From the NCBI GenBank assembly GCA_965153455.1, contig OZ234495.1, positions 4,402,001 to 4,466,000 on the forward strand: DNA of 64,000 nucleotides, given 5' to 3'. This document shows positions 1-13,125 of the stretch, in pieces. A program made the translations under genes and the position numbers. This DNA is from Sphagnum compactum (Eukaryota; Bryophyta; Sphagnopsida; Sphagnales). The notes under the pieces are model-generated. The model was given only the letters and a program-made list of their open reading frames with translations, was not told where the DNA came from and searched no databases. Every line of letters starts with the position of its first letter. Position 1 is the first letter of the stretch.

Positions 1-999
1 AAAAATGAAATTTCTATGTACTCATCTCAAAAACACAATAAAAGTCAATATTGTCGATCTCACAAAAAAGTGTGACAAATGAGTCTCATAAAGTCACCCT
101 ATCTTGGGGCACTATTTTGACCCTCTAATCTCAGTTTCATCCCCAATTTGAGAGTATCACGCTTGTGAAGTGAGCAAAATTGGGTGACATATAATGAAAA
201 TGGGTAGCAATTTCGAAGCTTCTGACAAGGCTTCATTTAATGAGGAATATGGGCAGCAATCAAGGCACACTCAAGATAAAGGCAAATCCAAAACCAGATT
301 ATACAAAACTGACATTGCAAACTTGGTGCTTAAAAATACTAGGTTCAATCTACAAGAGGAGAGAGTGTACATTAGAAACATAGAATATAATGCCCAAACA
401 ATAAGCATATGCTTTTTTATCCAAGTTGAAGAATCCAAAATACAGGTGTTTCCAACTACCCTGACAAATCCACAAAGAATCATGGTCTCTTCATGCTTTG
501 AAGAGTACCTCAATTATGTGGATAAAAAACTTTGCAAAACTGAGGACAGTCTTAGGGCTGAGCAGTCCAAGTCCCTAGTGATAGATAAAACCTAACTGTT
601 TCACAATAGCAGCAATTTACTGTAATTGGGTTCAATAATAATACCTTGCACCTCTTAAGTGTAAGCTGAACAAAATTGAGCAGCAATTTTCTCCATAGCT
701 GTCAAGCCAAAGTTTTTTTCTACTACCAAGAAATGGAGCACTTTTGTGCACACTAAATTTCCTATTTTCCTTTCAACGGCAACCTATATTTGTATATTGT
801 CATATAATACACTTCTTTTCTTTTTCCCTACATTTGCAGGGACCTATTATAACCTTACAATTGATTATAACTCTCAATTGAAAACTTTGATAATAGAGGC
901 ATTAGAGTTGTTACCTGGACTGCATGGTGATTTTTCATTCTTTCACAGTTCCCCAGGACCTGCACAATCCTGTCTGGGATTAAAATTGTGCACAAGGTG
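1..999. other. 3' flank of the OSCA gene; no recognised gene
   Basis: AT-rich flank that should contain the 3' UTR of the minus-strand OSCA gene in its right part (about 600-999). One open frame on the plus strand (194-595, 133 codons, lysine/glutamine-rich, no signal peptide or membrane segment) is present, but I recognise no family in it and its composition matches the surrounding noncoding DNA. It could be an exon of a neighbouring gene or a chance frame; I lean to chance. Confidence 0.4.
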
Positions 1000-3900
1000 T
1001 CAGTACACAATCTCAGGATCATTCCTTCCACCTCCTTGTGTCTGAGTTGACTCACTAGCTCGAGCCAACTCAGTAGCTATGGCAGTCAGTGGCAATTCAC
1101 TAACTTCACCATTCAGGTCTGAGATTGATCCAGATTGAGAACCAGGATGAGTGACAAGGTTCAAGTGGTTTCCATCTTCTGTGGATGTATCCAAATGAAT
1201 ATAACTGTATCTTTGGGATGAACTGGGGGAGTAGTGCATGCCCCCTCCCATGTTTGGCAATGACCCATAACCTTGGAGGTGAAATCTTTGTGAACCAGTT
1301 GCTGAATGGTCAGTGTAACCAGGCAATTCATCAGTATGCATATGAGAGCTCGATGTGCGGAATGACCCACATGAGGATCTGCTGCCTTCACATTGGAGAT
1401 AATGTGATGACCCACCTTGGGAGCTAGGACTAACTGTGGAGGTAATGATCTTGCCTTGTGCATGCAGATCACAAGTTCGCGCAGAGTTAAACCTTCTGGA
1501 AGAACCAAACAATGAACCACCACTACCTTCAGCATGGACGCCCTGTGAGCTGGACAGCAGATCAGGATTGCCATAACTATCACCATTCAGGTTTGATCTT
1601 TTCTTCTTGAGTGGTGTAGAGAGAGAGGTGTCAGCTTCTGCATCATGGACCAAGGATTTGCTTGCACTGGGATGGACAGGAGTTGCTCCATTCTTTATAA
1701 CAGATGGCTCTTCCTCTTCATCACTGTCAACAACAGTTGAATTGATTGCAGGGTGCAGATACGATGTCTCAAGGAAGCCTTTGAGATCCACCCCAGGCTC
1801 CATCTTGTCTTTAAGCATAGCTTCCTGCACTTCAAAGACCAAAGGTAATTAGGGTTTACGGTTTACAGTTTCTGGCTTTCAATTATCTTTGCTGGCGTTT
1901 TCAGCATCATAAGGGAGTAGGAGATGGAGAAAAACCAAACCTGGAGTGGGTAGTTCACAAATGCAAGGAAATATCGCTGATTACAGTGCAAATAGAAGAT
2001 GAAGGTCAAGATTGGGAGTGGAAGCAAGAATGGTGTCGATTCAAATGCCCTCTTGGTTGAAAAGAGACCAATAAGAGTGATATGCTTCATGATCAGTGCA
2101 ATGATTATGTTGCGATGAATGAGTGGCCAGAAGGAGGCAGCACTCTCATATAGTGGCTCATAGACATTGATGACCTGCAACACAACACACCACCCCCTCA
2201 GCATCCCATATCTATTAGTACCTAATAATACATTGAGGGGAAGCAAAGGGGAGATCTGAACAACATGCAAAAAGCATGAACGATTATCACATAGCCACTG
2301 ACTGGGACAAGACCTGACCGAACATACCTGGTTCCGATATACTACATAGCCAAAGGCAAAGAAGATGACTATGAATGGCAGTATGAGAGGTGAAATGACC
2401 GCATACACTACGCCGAGAAGGAAATAGAGACACAGCTGTGAAAGGATCGTGTTGTATGGAGGGGGTGTAGCTGGAATTGCTTTCACCCTATCTTTCTCTG
2501 TCTTTGCCACCACCAAGCTTTGCAGATGATAAATTAGCAATGGCATAAGCCGAAAAATTTCAGAAGCTAACAAACTCCACCATTCAATCATGATGTATGT
2601 GATGAAGAATGTGGACTTCATGGGTATTGAACTTCCAAAAGATGTTGGGACTCTGCACCAGCATCATCAAGCCCCAAGATTTCATTCAACTTTCCAAGTG
2701 CCCATTTGTAAATTCCACTCTATTGCAAGATAATTTCAGACAACCCAACTAGATGATATTAATATGAAGAACCATGAGAAGAAGCAGTGATCAATGGAAA
2801 AAGCAGCCTATGAACAAAGAAGGGGAAAAAAAGGACATACGTAGGTGGAGCTTTTATGTATTGCTTGAACTGCTCGAATATGGAGCCAGCAATGACATTG
2901 CCAAAAAAGACATTAATCACCACAAATACATAGTATTTGATTGCACAAAATCTGTCAATTGCTGACAAACTGACATGGCCCTCAAATTTTGATAGAATTG
3001 TCAAGACATAAGGAAGAAGCTTGAGGAACAATGTTGTTATTAGCCCGGGTAAAAATCCTTGTATGAAGTACGTAATGAACTTCCTGCAAAACAACCCCCA
3101 CCAAAAGCGATCAGATATTACACATCTAGGTTTAAACCTGCTACACACAATTTGAATGTAATGTGAAATCAAAAACCACCTTTTTTGTCCACAACTTTTA
3201 GATTTTGAGAACATGGAGAAAGAGAAGGGAAAGGATTTCCAAAAAGAAAATCAGAAGGATAGAAAATTTGAAGAGAAATGGGCAATTTTCTTTTACAAAA
3301 GGACATATCACTTTAGTGTATAAAAAACTTACTGGTTAGTGAGGGAACGGAGGAAGGGAAACATTTGGTTCAACGAGTCCAGGTTTGCCAGTGATTGCAC
3401 AAAGGTGACAGGAATCAAGAAGAAAAACACCAAGAGAAACACGATTACAGCAACCACAATCCGCCTCGAGTTTAACTCCACATATCGTATAGACAAATTG
3501 TTCCAATAGACATCACAAGGCTCAGGAGCCCATTCCGTCAACCACTTTGTTGCATCTTTACTTTGTTGAGTTTGTGCACAAACGGCTGCGCCCCATCGGC
3601 TGTTGAAGGACACAAAGCCTGCCCTCATCACATACTTCTCATCGGAAAGAATCTTCTTGCGCTCCACACTGATCTGCAGGAGGTATTGTCACAGAGACAC
3701 ACTCATTATCGAGTTTATTACCTTCCAAAAACATATCATTTTTCCTATTGTCCTTTGCTTTGCACACTCAGTAGTAGCTCACAGCAATGAAAGACCAAAC
3801 TTGCTGCTAATAAGACAAGGTTTAAGGACCGGGTGGAGCAGCCAAGCACAAGAACTTGGAACAAGAAGGCAGGTACCTCTTCTGTCAGCCGGACAATCTC

Positions 3901-6515
3901 AGAATCATAGTAGTCAATTGCATCCACTTTCTCCCCATACATGTGCAGAAACCCTTTCTACACAAAACATTGTCAAAAGTTACATGCTGCCAAGAACTGT
4001 GCATATGGAGAACATACACTGATTATGTACACAGGCATACATTGCATAACCTTGCAGCATTCTCATAGTCATTTCTATAGTCAAATATTGATCTTTCTAC
4101 TGCAGAGTCTCATGTTGATTCTAACTTAGATAAGCCACTCTTCCTGTTGATGTCAAACTGGGTATCTTTCAGATAGAAAATGGTCATCTCATGCCTGTCC
4201 AATGCTACCAGATGGAAGCATGCAGGAGGAAAAGGAAATTAGTAACATTCTGGCCATTGGCTTTTACCTTGGTAGTAGGACGGTCAGATGTGGGTTCAGC
4301 AGCTTGTTTCTTCAACAAAACCTCAATCTTCCCTTCATATTTCTCTTTCTTTTTTATCAGACTTGCCAGCTTGTTAGCTTTATAAACAACCTGCACCACC
4401 ACCATTGTACCACCCACCACCACCAGGTCAGGACATAGCTCTCAGTGTCATGGTGAAATTGACAGTAAGAGGTTGGTACTTCTTGCAACATTTTGGAATG
4501 CTGGATGAGTGGGTTGGGTGCTCTGAAAGGACATGAGAAACAGAATGCTGTCATTTTTCCTTTCTATCACTTTGTGGCTGTCAACTGTACTTCTACTAAA
4601 GTTTGTGCTTGCTTTAGGTTTGTACATGGACCTTGTGCCCAATGTGGGTCAGAGCAGAAGAGTAGAGAAAGACAGGTGTAAAGAGAGAAAGATAGAGAAT
4701 TAAAACCTGGTGTGTACAGTAGTGTTCAGGATGGTTTTCACGGAAGAAGTGCTCAATTTTCAATCCAACAGAAACATTGGGATCACGTGGCACCTGCCTC
4801 ACTAGGACCTGCACAGAAAAGACCTGAAATTGCATTAGCTGAAAATGTTCCCCTCAGAGCATGAACATCAATTGTACAGCAGCAGCAGAGGAGGTGTTAG
4901 ATAGCACCCAGTCAAAACCCTAGCTTTCTTCTTGACACTTAACCTCAAGCACAAAAAAACTGCAAACCAACATTGTGACAAGTATGGAAGGAGGGAAGTG
5001 GGATTACAGTAAATTGGTCTGGTCGCTGTTTCTGTGCAGCAATGAATTTATACCGCATGTTCTCCACCTTCCCATATTCAAGGTAAAGCATCAAACAAGT
5101 CCAGCTGGTGAAGAGGTATGCTGCCAGCAAATGAGCCCAGAGGCTGCTCTGCACTCAAACAAGTTTCCCTATTCAGGTGAAAGAATATCTAACACTCAAA
5201 AGCTCTCAGGACCCAACAATCATAACCTTCCAAGTGTCACTCAGAAAAAACATCAGACTGTCACACTCATCACAAATAGCAATCAATCCATCAAACTTCC
5301 AGAAGTAAACTGGAAGCAACTAAGAGCAGCTCCAGCAGTGCTCAGTATGTGACCCTGCAAAAACATTTCTCAAATTTAAGTTTAGTTTTTTCTTTCTTCC
5401 TAACTCTGCCCATAAAACTAAAACTGGGACTGCAAACAGGTGGAAGACTACTAATAGCAACCCATCTGGACCAATCATTATGATTGGCTAATGAGAAACA
5501 GGGAACAGCAATCATATCATATTTATTACACTCTTGTCTGGCAGATGTTAGGCTTTGCTGTACCTTTTACCAGCCTCAGCAAACTGTGCCAAAATGCTCA
5601 GCCAAAACCATTTTGTTGAGCCAAAACAGCATATTTTAACTTTGTTGCATCCAATTTTAATTTGCAGGATCACACACTGAGACTTGAGAGCATCAGAAAT
5701 GACAAAGCTAGCACTCAACATTTCAACCAAAGACTCAAAAAACCAATATTATGTGTTTTGAAACTCTCAAAGAAAAAGCACCCTGTGTTTGTGTTTCCTT
5801 TACAGAAGGGATTTTAACATCATGGATTTTTTTGTGGGTACTGAAAAAGGATTCACAATGCGCAATGCTTGCTACTATGAGAGCCGAAAGGAAAAACAGA
5901 CCGATTTGATTTGTTGGGAATATTTGCGATGGAGATGGTGTCTACTGCAGTATAAGTGAAGAGGGGATCGGCAGCTTGCAAAGCTGCAAGACCATTGCCG
6001 GTCCGGTTGATTGGGATCAACACTACCCATCCCCAGAACAGCATTGGCAAAAACACCTTCAACCTGCACATCATGAACAACACCATGTAGCAGCATCAAC
6101 ACCATGGCCAACAAGAAGCCGAGGACAACACGGAGCTGAGGTCACTTGAGAGCAAGAAAAAAAGAGATAATGGGACATACCCAAGTCGAAAAATGCGGAG
6201 AAAAACAGCAGAATCGAGGCCAACGAGCTGGATCAAGTCCTCCTCAGGCATGCGCAAGGTGATGACCACCCAGTCCATGACATGAGCATAGCTCTTCCAG
6301 TTGAGATTCACATATTGGCCCGTCACGCCCTTCTTGTTCCCTAATCTCACAAAATCACTCACGCGATCCTCCTCTCCCTTCACAAACCATCTGGGATAGT
6401 AAACTCTGGTGTTCAGAGGCTGGTTCTTGAGCAGCGCAAAACCCACCAGAAACGCTACGCATGTCAGGATGTTGATCCCCGCTGCCGTCACCAGCTCCAA
6501 TATCCCCCCAGCCAT
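1000..6515 (-). CDS. OSCA: OSCA/CSC1-like hyperosmolality-gated calcium-permeable channel (TMEM63 superfamily), 11 exons
   Basis: Exons in coding order: 6515-6181, 6063-5902, 5146-5008, 4808-4707, 4390-4268, 3957-3877, 3673-3333, 3083-2841, 2652-2328, 2174-1941, 1824-1000. All junctions are GT-AG and phase-consistent, giving 969 codons plus stop. The start (MAGGILELVTAAGINIL) places the first membrane helix at residues 8-29, as in OSCA1 proteins. Residues 1-190 match the N-terminal RSN1 transmembrane region (SIANIP, then LWAHLLAAY). Residues 195-350 are the cytosolic PHM7-like domain, with FVSFNSRWGAA near 334 and TEWAPEP near 359. The multi-helix DUF221 pore domain follows at about 365-650, including IPMKSTFFITYIM. 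The family forms dimeric mechanosensitive, osmotically gated cation channels, usually in the plasma membrane. The C-terminal tail, about 275 residues encoded by the last exon and rich in Ser with a DSDEEEE stretch, is far longer than in Arabidopsis OSCA1 (about 770 aa in total). The exon 3 acceptor is the least certain site. Confidence 0.94.
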
Positions 6516-7380
6516 GTTCTTCCCCCAAAAAGTCTAAACCTTACGAAGAATGAACGAAGCAGACCTTCATCAGGAACACATGAAGACCCCCATTCTTACT
6601 GAAGATTTCTTGCCCGAAGTCTTTACAACGAATGCAATGCTCTCTCTCTCGTCCCCGGTTACGACACAACTGCCGGAAAGAAACACCACGCAAATCCAAA
6701 TCAATCGACGAGCTTGTACCCAGACATCCGCCGGCAGCAAAGAGCTTCTTCCATCAAGCTGCTAACCCTAATCAGAAGGGTCATGACTACTACCGAATTC
6801 ATAGAGTCTTGCTTGATGGGTGGCTTGTGTTCATCATCACATCCAAGAGAGAAGGCAAAAGAAAGAGGAAAACAGAAAAGGACGCAAAGAACCCGAGAAA
6901 CAGCACCGACTCATCACAATGTAGCAAGCTCTATGTTCTTCCCAAAGAGAGAAAAACAGCATACATAGCTGTAGAAACAACTGCTAACATATGGAAAGAA
7001 TGCAGACGCTATGGTACTGGAAAAACAAAGATGCAATTTGGTGTGCGCGAAGATTTGAATGCGAAATGAAAGAAGCGAGAGGAGAGAGAAAAAGAAGAAA
7101 GCGGCTGTTGATCGTCGCGCCAAGTGTCGAGCACGGAGCATTTCAAGGGCCGGTCCCACATGAAACAGAGAGCGCGGATTCCGAAAGCGGCCCTTCTTTA
7201 GGGCCCCACCCACCACCACCCAGGCTCCGGCCGGCGTTTGGGGGGGGGGGGGAGTGGAGTGGAGTTTCGCCACTTTGGCGACCAAAAATATCCAGTGCCG
7301 CGACTCATACAAAGGATTTTTGTGAAAGAAATGCGCCAAAGTCGCCAGATTTGAGAGGATTTTATTTCTGAAATCGCCAT
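6516..7380 (-). promoter_or_regulatory. 5' UTR and promoter region of the OSCA gene
   Basis: Upstream flank of the minus-strand OSCA start codon. It is more GC-rich than the DNA beyond 7380. It contains a telo-box-like AACCCTAA at 6764-6771 and a G homopolymer near 7240-7251. Several open frames overlap here on both strands, but none resembles a known protein, which is typical of a GC-rich promoter. The transcription start cannot be fixed from sequence alone. Confidence 0.45.
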
Positions 7381-10300
7381 ATTTTAGACAATAGGTAGGT
7401 TCTAGCAGGTATGTTGCCAGAATATAAGAGGATAATTAAAATTTTCTACTCTGACTTGTCCCCAAATCTGGCTACCTAATTTCTGTTGTTGATTGCCACT
7501 CTCGCCACTTCACAAAATATATATATATATATAATTTTTTAAATTTAAAAAAAATAAATTTTAAAAGCCCTGCAAGTTTCCAGGTTTAGGAAAATTTCAG
7601 ACAAGTCACCAGTTCAGGCTCTTTGAAAAATTTCAAAGAACCGGCCCGATCTCCTCAAAAGAACCAGCAAAGAACAGGCAGTTCAGGGCAGGTTCTTTGT
7701 CCATTTCTTTTAATGTTAAAGAACTGTGAGTAAGTCATGGCTTCTCATACCCAGTCCTTATCCGCCGGTTCTTTCTGTGAAAGCAAGAGAACTGCCCAAC
7801 ACTGCATATTAAATAGTGAGATTTCAAAATTTTAATTTAAAAGGACTGGACACGTGGTGCACTAGTGGTGGTGGTGGTGGATTTAGGTGTTTGGCACCTA
7901 GGTACCTATTTAACTTTTAGTGTATTTTTTAGGGTTGTTGGCTATTGAATAGGAATTTATTTTTTTGGCGAATCTCAAGTTGCCATTTGGCAATTGTGCC
8001 ACTTACAACCCTACCCCACCTTCCGCCCCTCCCCTGAAGCCAACCTTTAAGAAAGCTAAAACAAAGAAGGGCAAAAAGGGGGACATGGTAGGTAGCAAGT
8101 ATATTAGGTAGTATGTAGGTATGGTTGCTTCTTGCTATGAATAAGAGCCACATGGAAATGATGATAAGGATCCAAGACATTGAAACCCATCAAAGACAAT
8201 ATAAAAATAAGTTTTGGAGTTCCAACCAAAAAGTTGCAAGTCCCCACTTCAATATCTCAATAATTTTATATACCTTACCCATGACTAATGTTTGGCACAA
8301 AAATAATTTGCAAAAGGTTTAGCCAAAAAAAGGGAAATTTTTATTGATATTTGCTGAAATTGTTGAGAATGGAACTCCCAACTTGTGAAAATTTGTATAT
8401 TACCCCCCCCACACCATTGGGTTTTATTGTGAATACACAACAAAAGGTGTACTTTGGATAGTTGTTACTCATATGTTGAAATTTTGAAATTTTTAATTTT
8501 CAAATTGCCTAACCTCATTTTCTAAGATAAATAAATATTCAAGAAAGAAGTGCCAAACATCAGTAGTAGGTATGGTATTTCAATGGAACCAAACAATGCA
8601 AAATTAATATAAATTATTATCTATATGTAGGGTAAAATATTGATTCTATAATAATTTTTTCAAGTTTTTGATTCTATTTTCCCTACATGATGCCACTCTT
8701 GTTCCAAGGATTTTTTAAATAAATAAAAGTCATGTTAATAATTGGTTACCTATTAGAAAGAGCACCCTTCATTCTCAACTTTGAACTTGTTTTTTTTTCC
8801 TTGGAGGGTTAAGATTAATTTTGACATGAACCTTCAATCCCTTGGCAACCCTAGCCTTACTTAGGGCAATTCCCCATATTATATTTGCAAGTTTTTGACA
8901 AAGTCTACACCATAAGAAAGCAAGGGACAAATGTCAGTGACCAACCTTTGATGTGGCAAGCAAACCCACAAGAAAAAAGTGCCCAATTCTACCAATCCAA
9001 AACAAGTTGCAAATTTGGAAAAGAATTAGCATAGCAAAAGTTGCAAATTATCTGTGACCAATTTTTTATAGGTAGTAAGTGATTGCCATTTGCAAGCAGC
9101 CTAATGACAAAATGCCCACATCTTGAATTCTTAAAAATAACAGTTATAATAATTTTGCAATTTAGAGAGGGAGAAAAAAAACTATGCTTGGCAAAATATA
9201 TTTATTACTTGTGAATATTTAGCATTGTGTAATAGTTTTCGTATCAAAATTCTTTTTTGCGAGACATGTTTTCCACATTTAAATTTCTATTATTCAAGAG
9301 TTTTGAATGCAAGGAATTTGGATCCACAACATGCCATTTTGGATGGATTTTGATCAAAGTATATGAAAGTATCTATGAAATAGATCTCTCCATAACAACA
9401 TTTCGAAGGTTAGAAGGTAGCATGACACCAGTGTTGGTCATAACTAGTGTGGCTAGGTATCAACCATCATTGAGCGGGTATCACAATTTTATGATAGCCA
9501 TTGATTTCGGTTTTCGCAAAATAATTTACAACAAGATTCAGTTTTCACTTTTTTTTTAAAAAATTATATGTTGGGCAAGGGTATCAATTTGTTTTTGTAA
9601 AAAATTTAAACCAATTCTCACAATGCCGATTCTCAAAAATTTGAGAACACCCAGTTTTTCCTACCAATTCTCACAAATTGGGTATTACTACATGTTTTAT
9701 TTTCCATCTACTTAATAATGGGCTGAACTTAAAAGTTCATATATAATAACGTTATAAAGAAAAATAATGGTCATAAAAATTTTAATGAAAATTTTAAAAT
9801 TTATCTAATGAACTCACATGGAGTAATTTATGTTGACTTCCAATTTACTAATTTGAGCTATGTCATTGGCCCTTGAATGTACATTTGAAATGGTGTTTGA
9901 GTACTCAATTGCCCATCCATAGATCCAAGATTTATTGAACCACGAGTAAATAATGCAATGTACAATCCATGTGGATGTATCGCATAACTTCTCGTTGGAA
10001 GTAGAACATATGTAAAAATGTTGAATAATCAATGTTTTGGTTTACTTGAATGTAAGGTGTTATAGAATTGCATTTCTTACACATGTATAAAAATATTGTT
10101 GGTGCTTAAGTTTTTTTAGAATTATAGTAATTAATGGCATCACTCATAAAAAAAATGTCAATATATAACCATTTATGTTTCGTTGTATCAAACAATCATT
10201 ATTTGTTTATTATCAAAATATTATGCTAATTAATATTAAAACTAAAATTAAAGAAATCATATGCCACGTGTACATACATGTGGCAAAATGTAGTTATATA

Positions 10301-10424
10301 ATCATAGAGAACATAGTTGTAATTACAAAAATGATTATGATATCATCCATGAATGGACACAATCAATATTAGATGACATATTATTTTTTTCATCCATATT
10401 TCTGATGAAAATCCAAACAATCGT
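7381..10424. other. Gene-poor AT-rich stretch with transposon-end fragments
   Basis: No gene is supported. An (AT)n microsatellite lies near 7516-7533. At about 7585-7812 there are repeated GAACC/GGTTC motifs, ending in AACTGCCCAACA. This resembles the right end of the hAT-like element found at 34964-35509, without a visible left end. Another possible end (TGTTGGGCAAGGG with GAGAAC motifs) starts near 9566. A short C run is at about 8403-8410. The rest is AT-rich sequence with stop codons in all frames. Confidence 0.45.
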
Positions 10425-10604
10425 ATGTTATAGTTGCACATACAATTATAATTTGAAGCCACTACCATTGTAGTTGCATATGCAACTATTAGGTGAAATA
10501 TAAGTCTAGAATAAGAATAGTTGCAAAAATAGTCAATTTGAACTCTAGTTGCATGGTAGTCGCAAATTTAAGGTTGAAATGGACAAGATTTCTTCTAGTG
10601 AGTT
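10425..10604. mobile_element. Possible decayed CACTA-like MITE abutting the integrase remnant
   Basis: The stretch repeats TAGTTGCA several times and includes a perfect 18-bp palindrome, TAGTTGCATATGCAACTA (10471-10488). Its right edge, TTTCTTCTAGTG (about 10593-10604), closely resembles the right terminus of the intact CACTA-type MITE at 60577-60716, and TAGTCGCAA is shared with that element's interior. The left end and target duplication are not clear, so it may be a degenerate relative or partial copy. Confidence 0.35.
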
Positions 10605-11476
10605 CTAGCCAAATTCTCATTGACCAAGGTACAAAATTATGTGAAAAATTCCAAGAATTGTGTGAGAAAACATTGATTGATCATCACACAACTTCACAAG
10701 ACCATTTTGAAGCAGATGGGTTAGCTAAGTGGATGGTGCAGATGATGAAGTGAGGTTTGCGGAAGTATCGTCTTCATAAATCCCATACTCAAGATTGGGA
10801 CTTACAATTACCATGTCTAATTATGGGGTATAGGTTTAATCGACAAGGTTCTTTTTCATATGTTTCACCATACTTTTTATTGTTTGGCCATGAGCCCAAG
10901 TTATTAGCCTCAATTCGACGAAATGCAATGGCAGTAATCAACATGGATGATCCTAATGTATGGATTTAGGCATGTGAGTAACAAGCCACTTTGTTTCGAC
11001 ATGTTATGCCCATGGCTATGGAAAATCTGGCAATTGCCCCAACACTAGGATACATTGCATTATGCCACTATACGTGGAGGTGGTTATCAGCCTTAGATTC
11101 GAAGGTTTGAATGAAAAGATTATGTTTACTTGCAACAGATAGCACTGACTACTTTGGATGTGTTTACAAGACGTGTTATTCTATATGTGTGTTACCTTTT
11201 GGAGTGTTGTTTTTAAAGGGCCGAGATGGTCAAACATGGAAAGACCATGTGCACAATTGTGCACCATGTCATCTTCTCAATGTGGATGGCCAAATGGACC
11301 CATTTTTAACCGTGGTTCTAGCTGGCCTACGATGTATGTTGTGTGGGCAAACTTCAGGAGCCGCCACTATGTTGATTTGTGACAAGTGTTCTTGAGGTTG
11401 GCATATGGGATGTCTCATGCCACCAATGGAAGAAATGCTAGTTGGCAAATGGTTTTGCCCTCAGTGCACCCAATAG
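10605..11476 (+). pseudogene. Ty3/gypsy-type integrase remnant with a C-terminal PHD finger
   Basis: The integrase core is recognisable. ILIDQGTKL at 10616 on corresponds to the family's SDQGT motif. The HHTTSQDHFEADGLAKWM part corresponds to the 'H..TS..H.QADG..ER' block containing the catalytic Glu region, with Lys where Glu/Arg is usual. SYVSPYFLLFGHEP follows. The frame is interrupted by in-frame stops (10754, 10967, 10979) and by shifts around 11040-11200; the shifted frame reads HYATIRGGGYQP and DYVYLQQ, like a linker after gypsy integrases. Back in the first frame, GRDGQTWKDHV precedes a full Cys4-His-Cys3 PHD signature at 11333-11467 (CMLC, LICDKC, GWHMGC, FCPQC), broken by one TGA. 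This is a dead copy of an element whose polyprotein seems to have ended in a PHD finger. Confidence 0.82.
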
Positions 11477-12638
11477 ACCTAGGTTCCTAAGGTCACATAG
11501 TAGAACTAATCTAAGGTTTTTTTCAATGGTAATTCACATTTGGCTAGGGATTTGAAGGATTATAGCTAGGTGACTAACAATGGGGCTCACATTTGCACCT
11601 AGCTTAATGGTCATTTTGCCTTGGAACCAAAGTGTTTATCCATGATGGATTTCCAATAAGTAGTTCTATGATGTTATCTAGCTTAGTGACGCACCCTCAA
11701 ACTCCTTGAAAGACTCAAATGTGAATCCAAAGGTGGAAACAACGAAAGAAGGAATTGGGGTACGCTCCTTAGATGCAACACATCAGGGGTAAAAGGGGCA
11801 TGCTGGAGCTCCAAGATGGGGACTAGGACAAGTGACAAATAGGTCAATTATTCATATGGACCTACACAAACCAAACAACAAGTTGGTTAGTGCATAGTTA
11901 GAACATTTTTGGTGCACGGACGAATCACGGGCATACATATATTTACAATACTCACCACAAACCAGACTTGGGGGAAGCCACCACCATCCCCCTTATAGTA
12001 TTTTTTGTGACTAGCCACGAGGGCTACACCCAAATGTAATTTTTTTTCAAGACTCCCAAGTCAGGAATCCCAAAATTTTCGAAATTCGGACTCCTGCCAT
12101 TTTGGCATTTTAGAGGCCCGTAACTTCTTATGTAGACTTCCGATTAAGATGAAGGCTAAAATAAAGTTTTAACCCTTGTCAAGAACTTTCCAAAAATATC
12201 TAACACGCCATGTGCACACACATAAATTAGGGCGATTTCCAACTTTCAGTGATCGAGAGTCAAATTTACACTTTGACTCCCAACCCTTCTTTCGGCCATA
12301 ACTTGTGTTATAAGTACTCAAATACGTCATGTGAACCCATTTTAGACATCTACGCCTCGATCTTTTCAATGGTATAAGTAAATCATCAATCCAAAAAGTT
12401 TTAACCCTTGAAATCACTCTATGAAATTTGGGACTCTATAGAGACTCCAACTCCCAAAGTGGGAGTCCATTAGGGGATGTGTGGGTTCATTCCTTCACAC
12501 TCTCTCACACTTTAGGAGTGTAAATGTGACTCCCAAGTTGCACTTTTGGCCCAAACCTTTCCATGCCCTTATTTTGGTCACGAGCCCAAGGCTAAAGGCG
12601 TGACACTTAAAGGGATTTCAACCCCAGATGAGGGGGTA
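11477..12638. other. Noncoding tail of the retroelement remnant; no gene seen
   Basis: This follows the PHD-finger remnant and is likely the 3' untranslated part of the same element or unrelated repeat DNA. It includes self-complementary blocks such as ACTCCCAAAGTGGGAGT near 12450. No further protein similarity is visible. Confidence 0.35.
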
Positions 12639-13125
12639 GTTTGGATGTGGTGTACCATGTTTAGGGTATTTTTATGTTATGATGTGAGTGTGGTGACAAC
12701 GATGGTTATAGGTGCCGACATAGGAACACACGACAATTGTCATGTGTGTTAGTTTAGTTGTTCAATTAGGTCTTAGTTAATTAGGGTAAATTGGGTTAGT
12801 TAAGCCAATTAATTAATCTCAAACCAGTTCATGTGTGAACGTGGTTTCAAATATTTGTCATGGGATATAATCCCATCTTGTCTGACTTCAAATCACTTTC
12901 GGTGATTTGAGATTCCAAAGCATAATTTTTACTTTGCAGTTTTCTTTTATATGCAAATGTTTTGGTTTTCTATGTTTTGGGCTTAGACTTTTTTGTTGTT
13001 GCAAATGAGTCAATCTTTTGGTTTGGATGTGGTGTACCATTTAGGGTATTTCTATGTTATGTGTTGTGAGCGTGGTGACAGCAATGGTTATAAGCACTGA
13101 CATAGGAGCGCACGACACCTCAAAC
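12639..13125. repeat. Direct repeat pair, about 108 bp each, 380 bp apart
   Basis: Two closely similar blocks start with GTTTGGATGTGGTGTACC at 12639 and at 13019. They run in the same order through TTAGGGTATTT, a GTGGTGACA segment, ATGGTTATA and GACATAGGA to CACGACA. The spacing and the nearby gypsy debris make decayed LTR-derived sequence or a local duplication plausible; the termini are not preserved well enough to decide. Confidence 0.6.

Noticed and set aside
1161-1586. 141-codon minus-strand open frame inside the last OSCA exon
   Set aside because: It is out of frame with the conserved OSCA reading frame that continues from exon 10 and has no family similarity.
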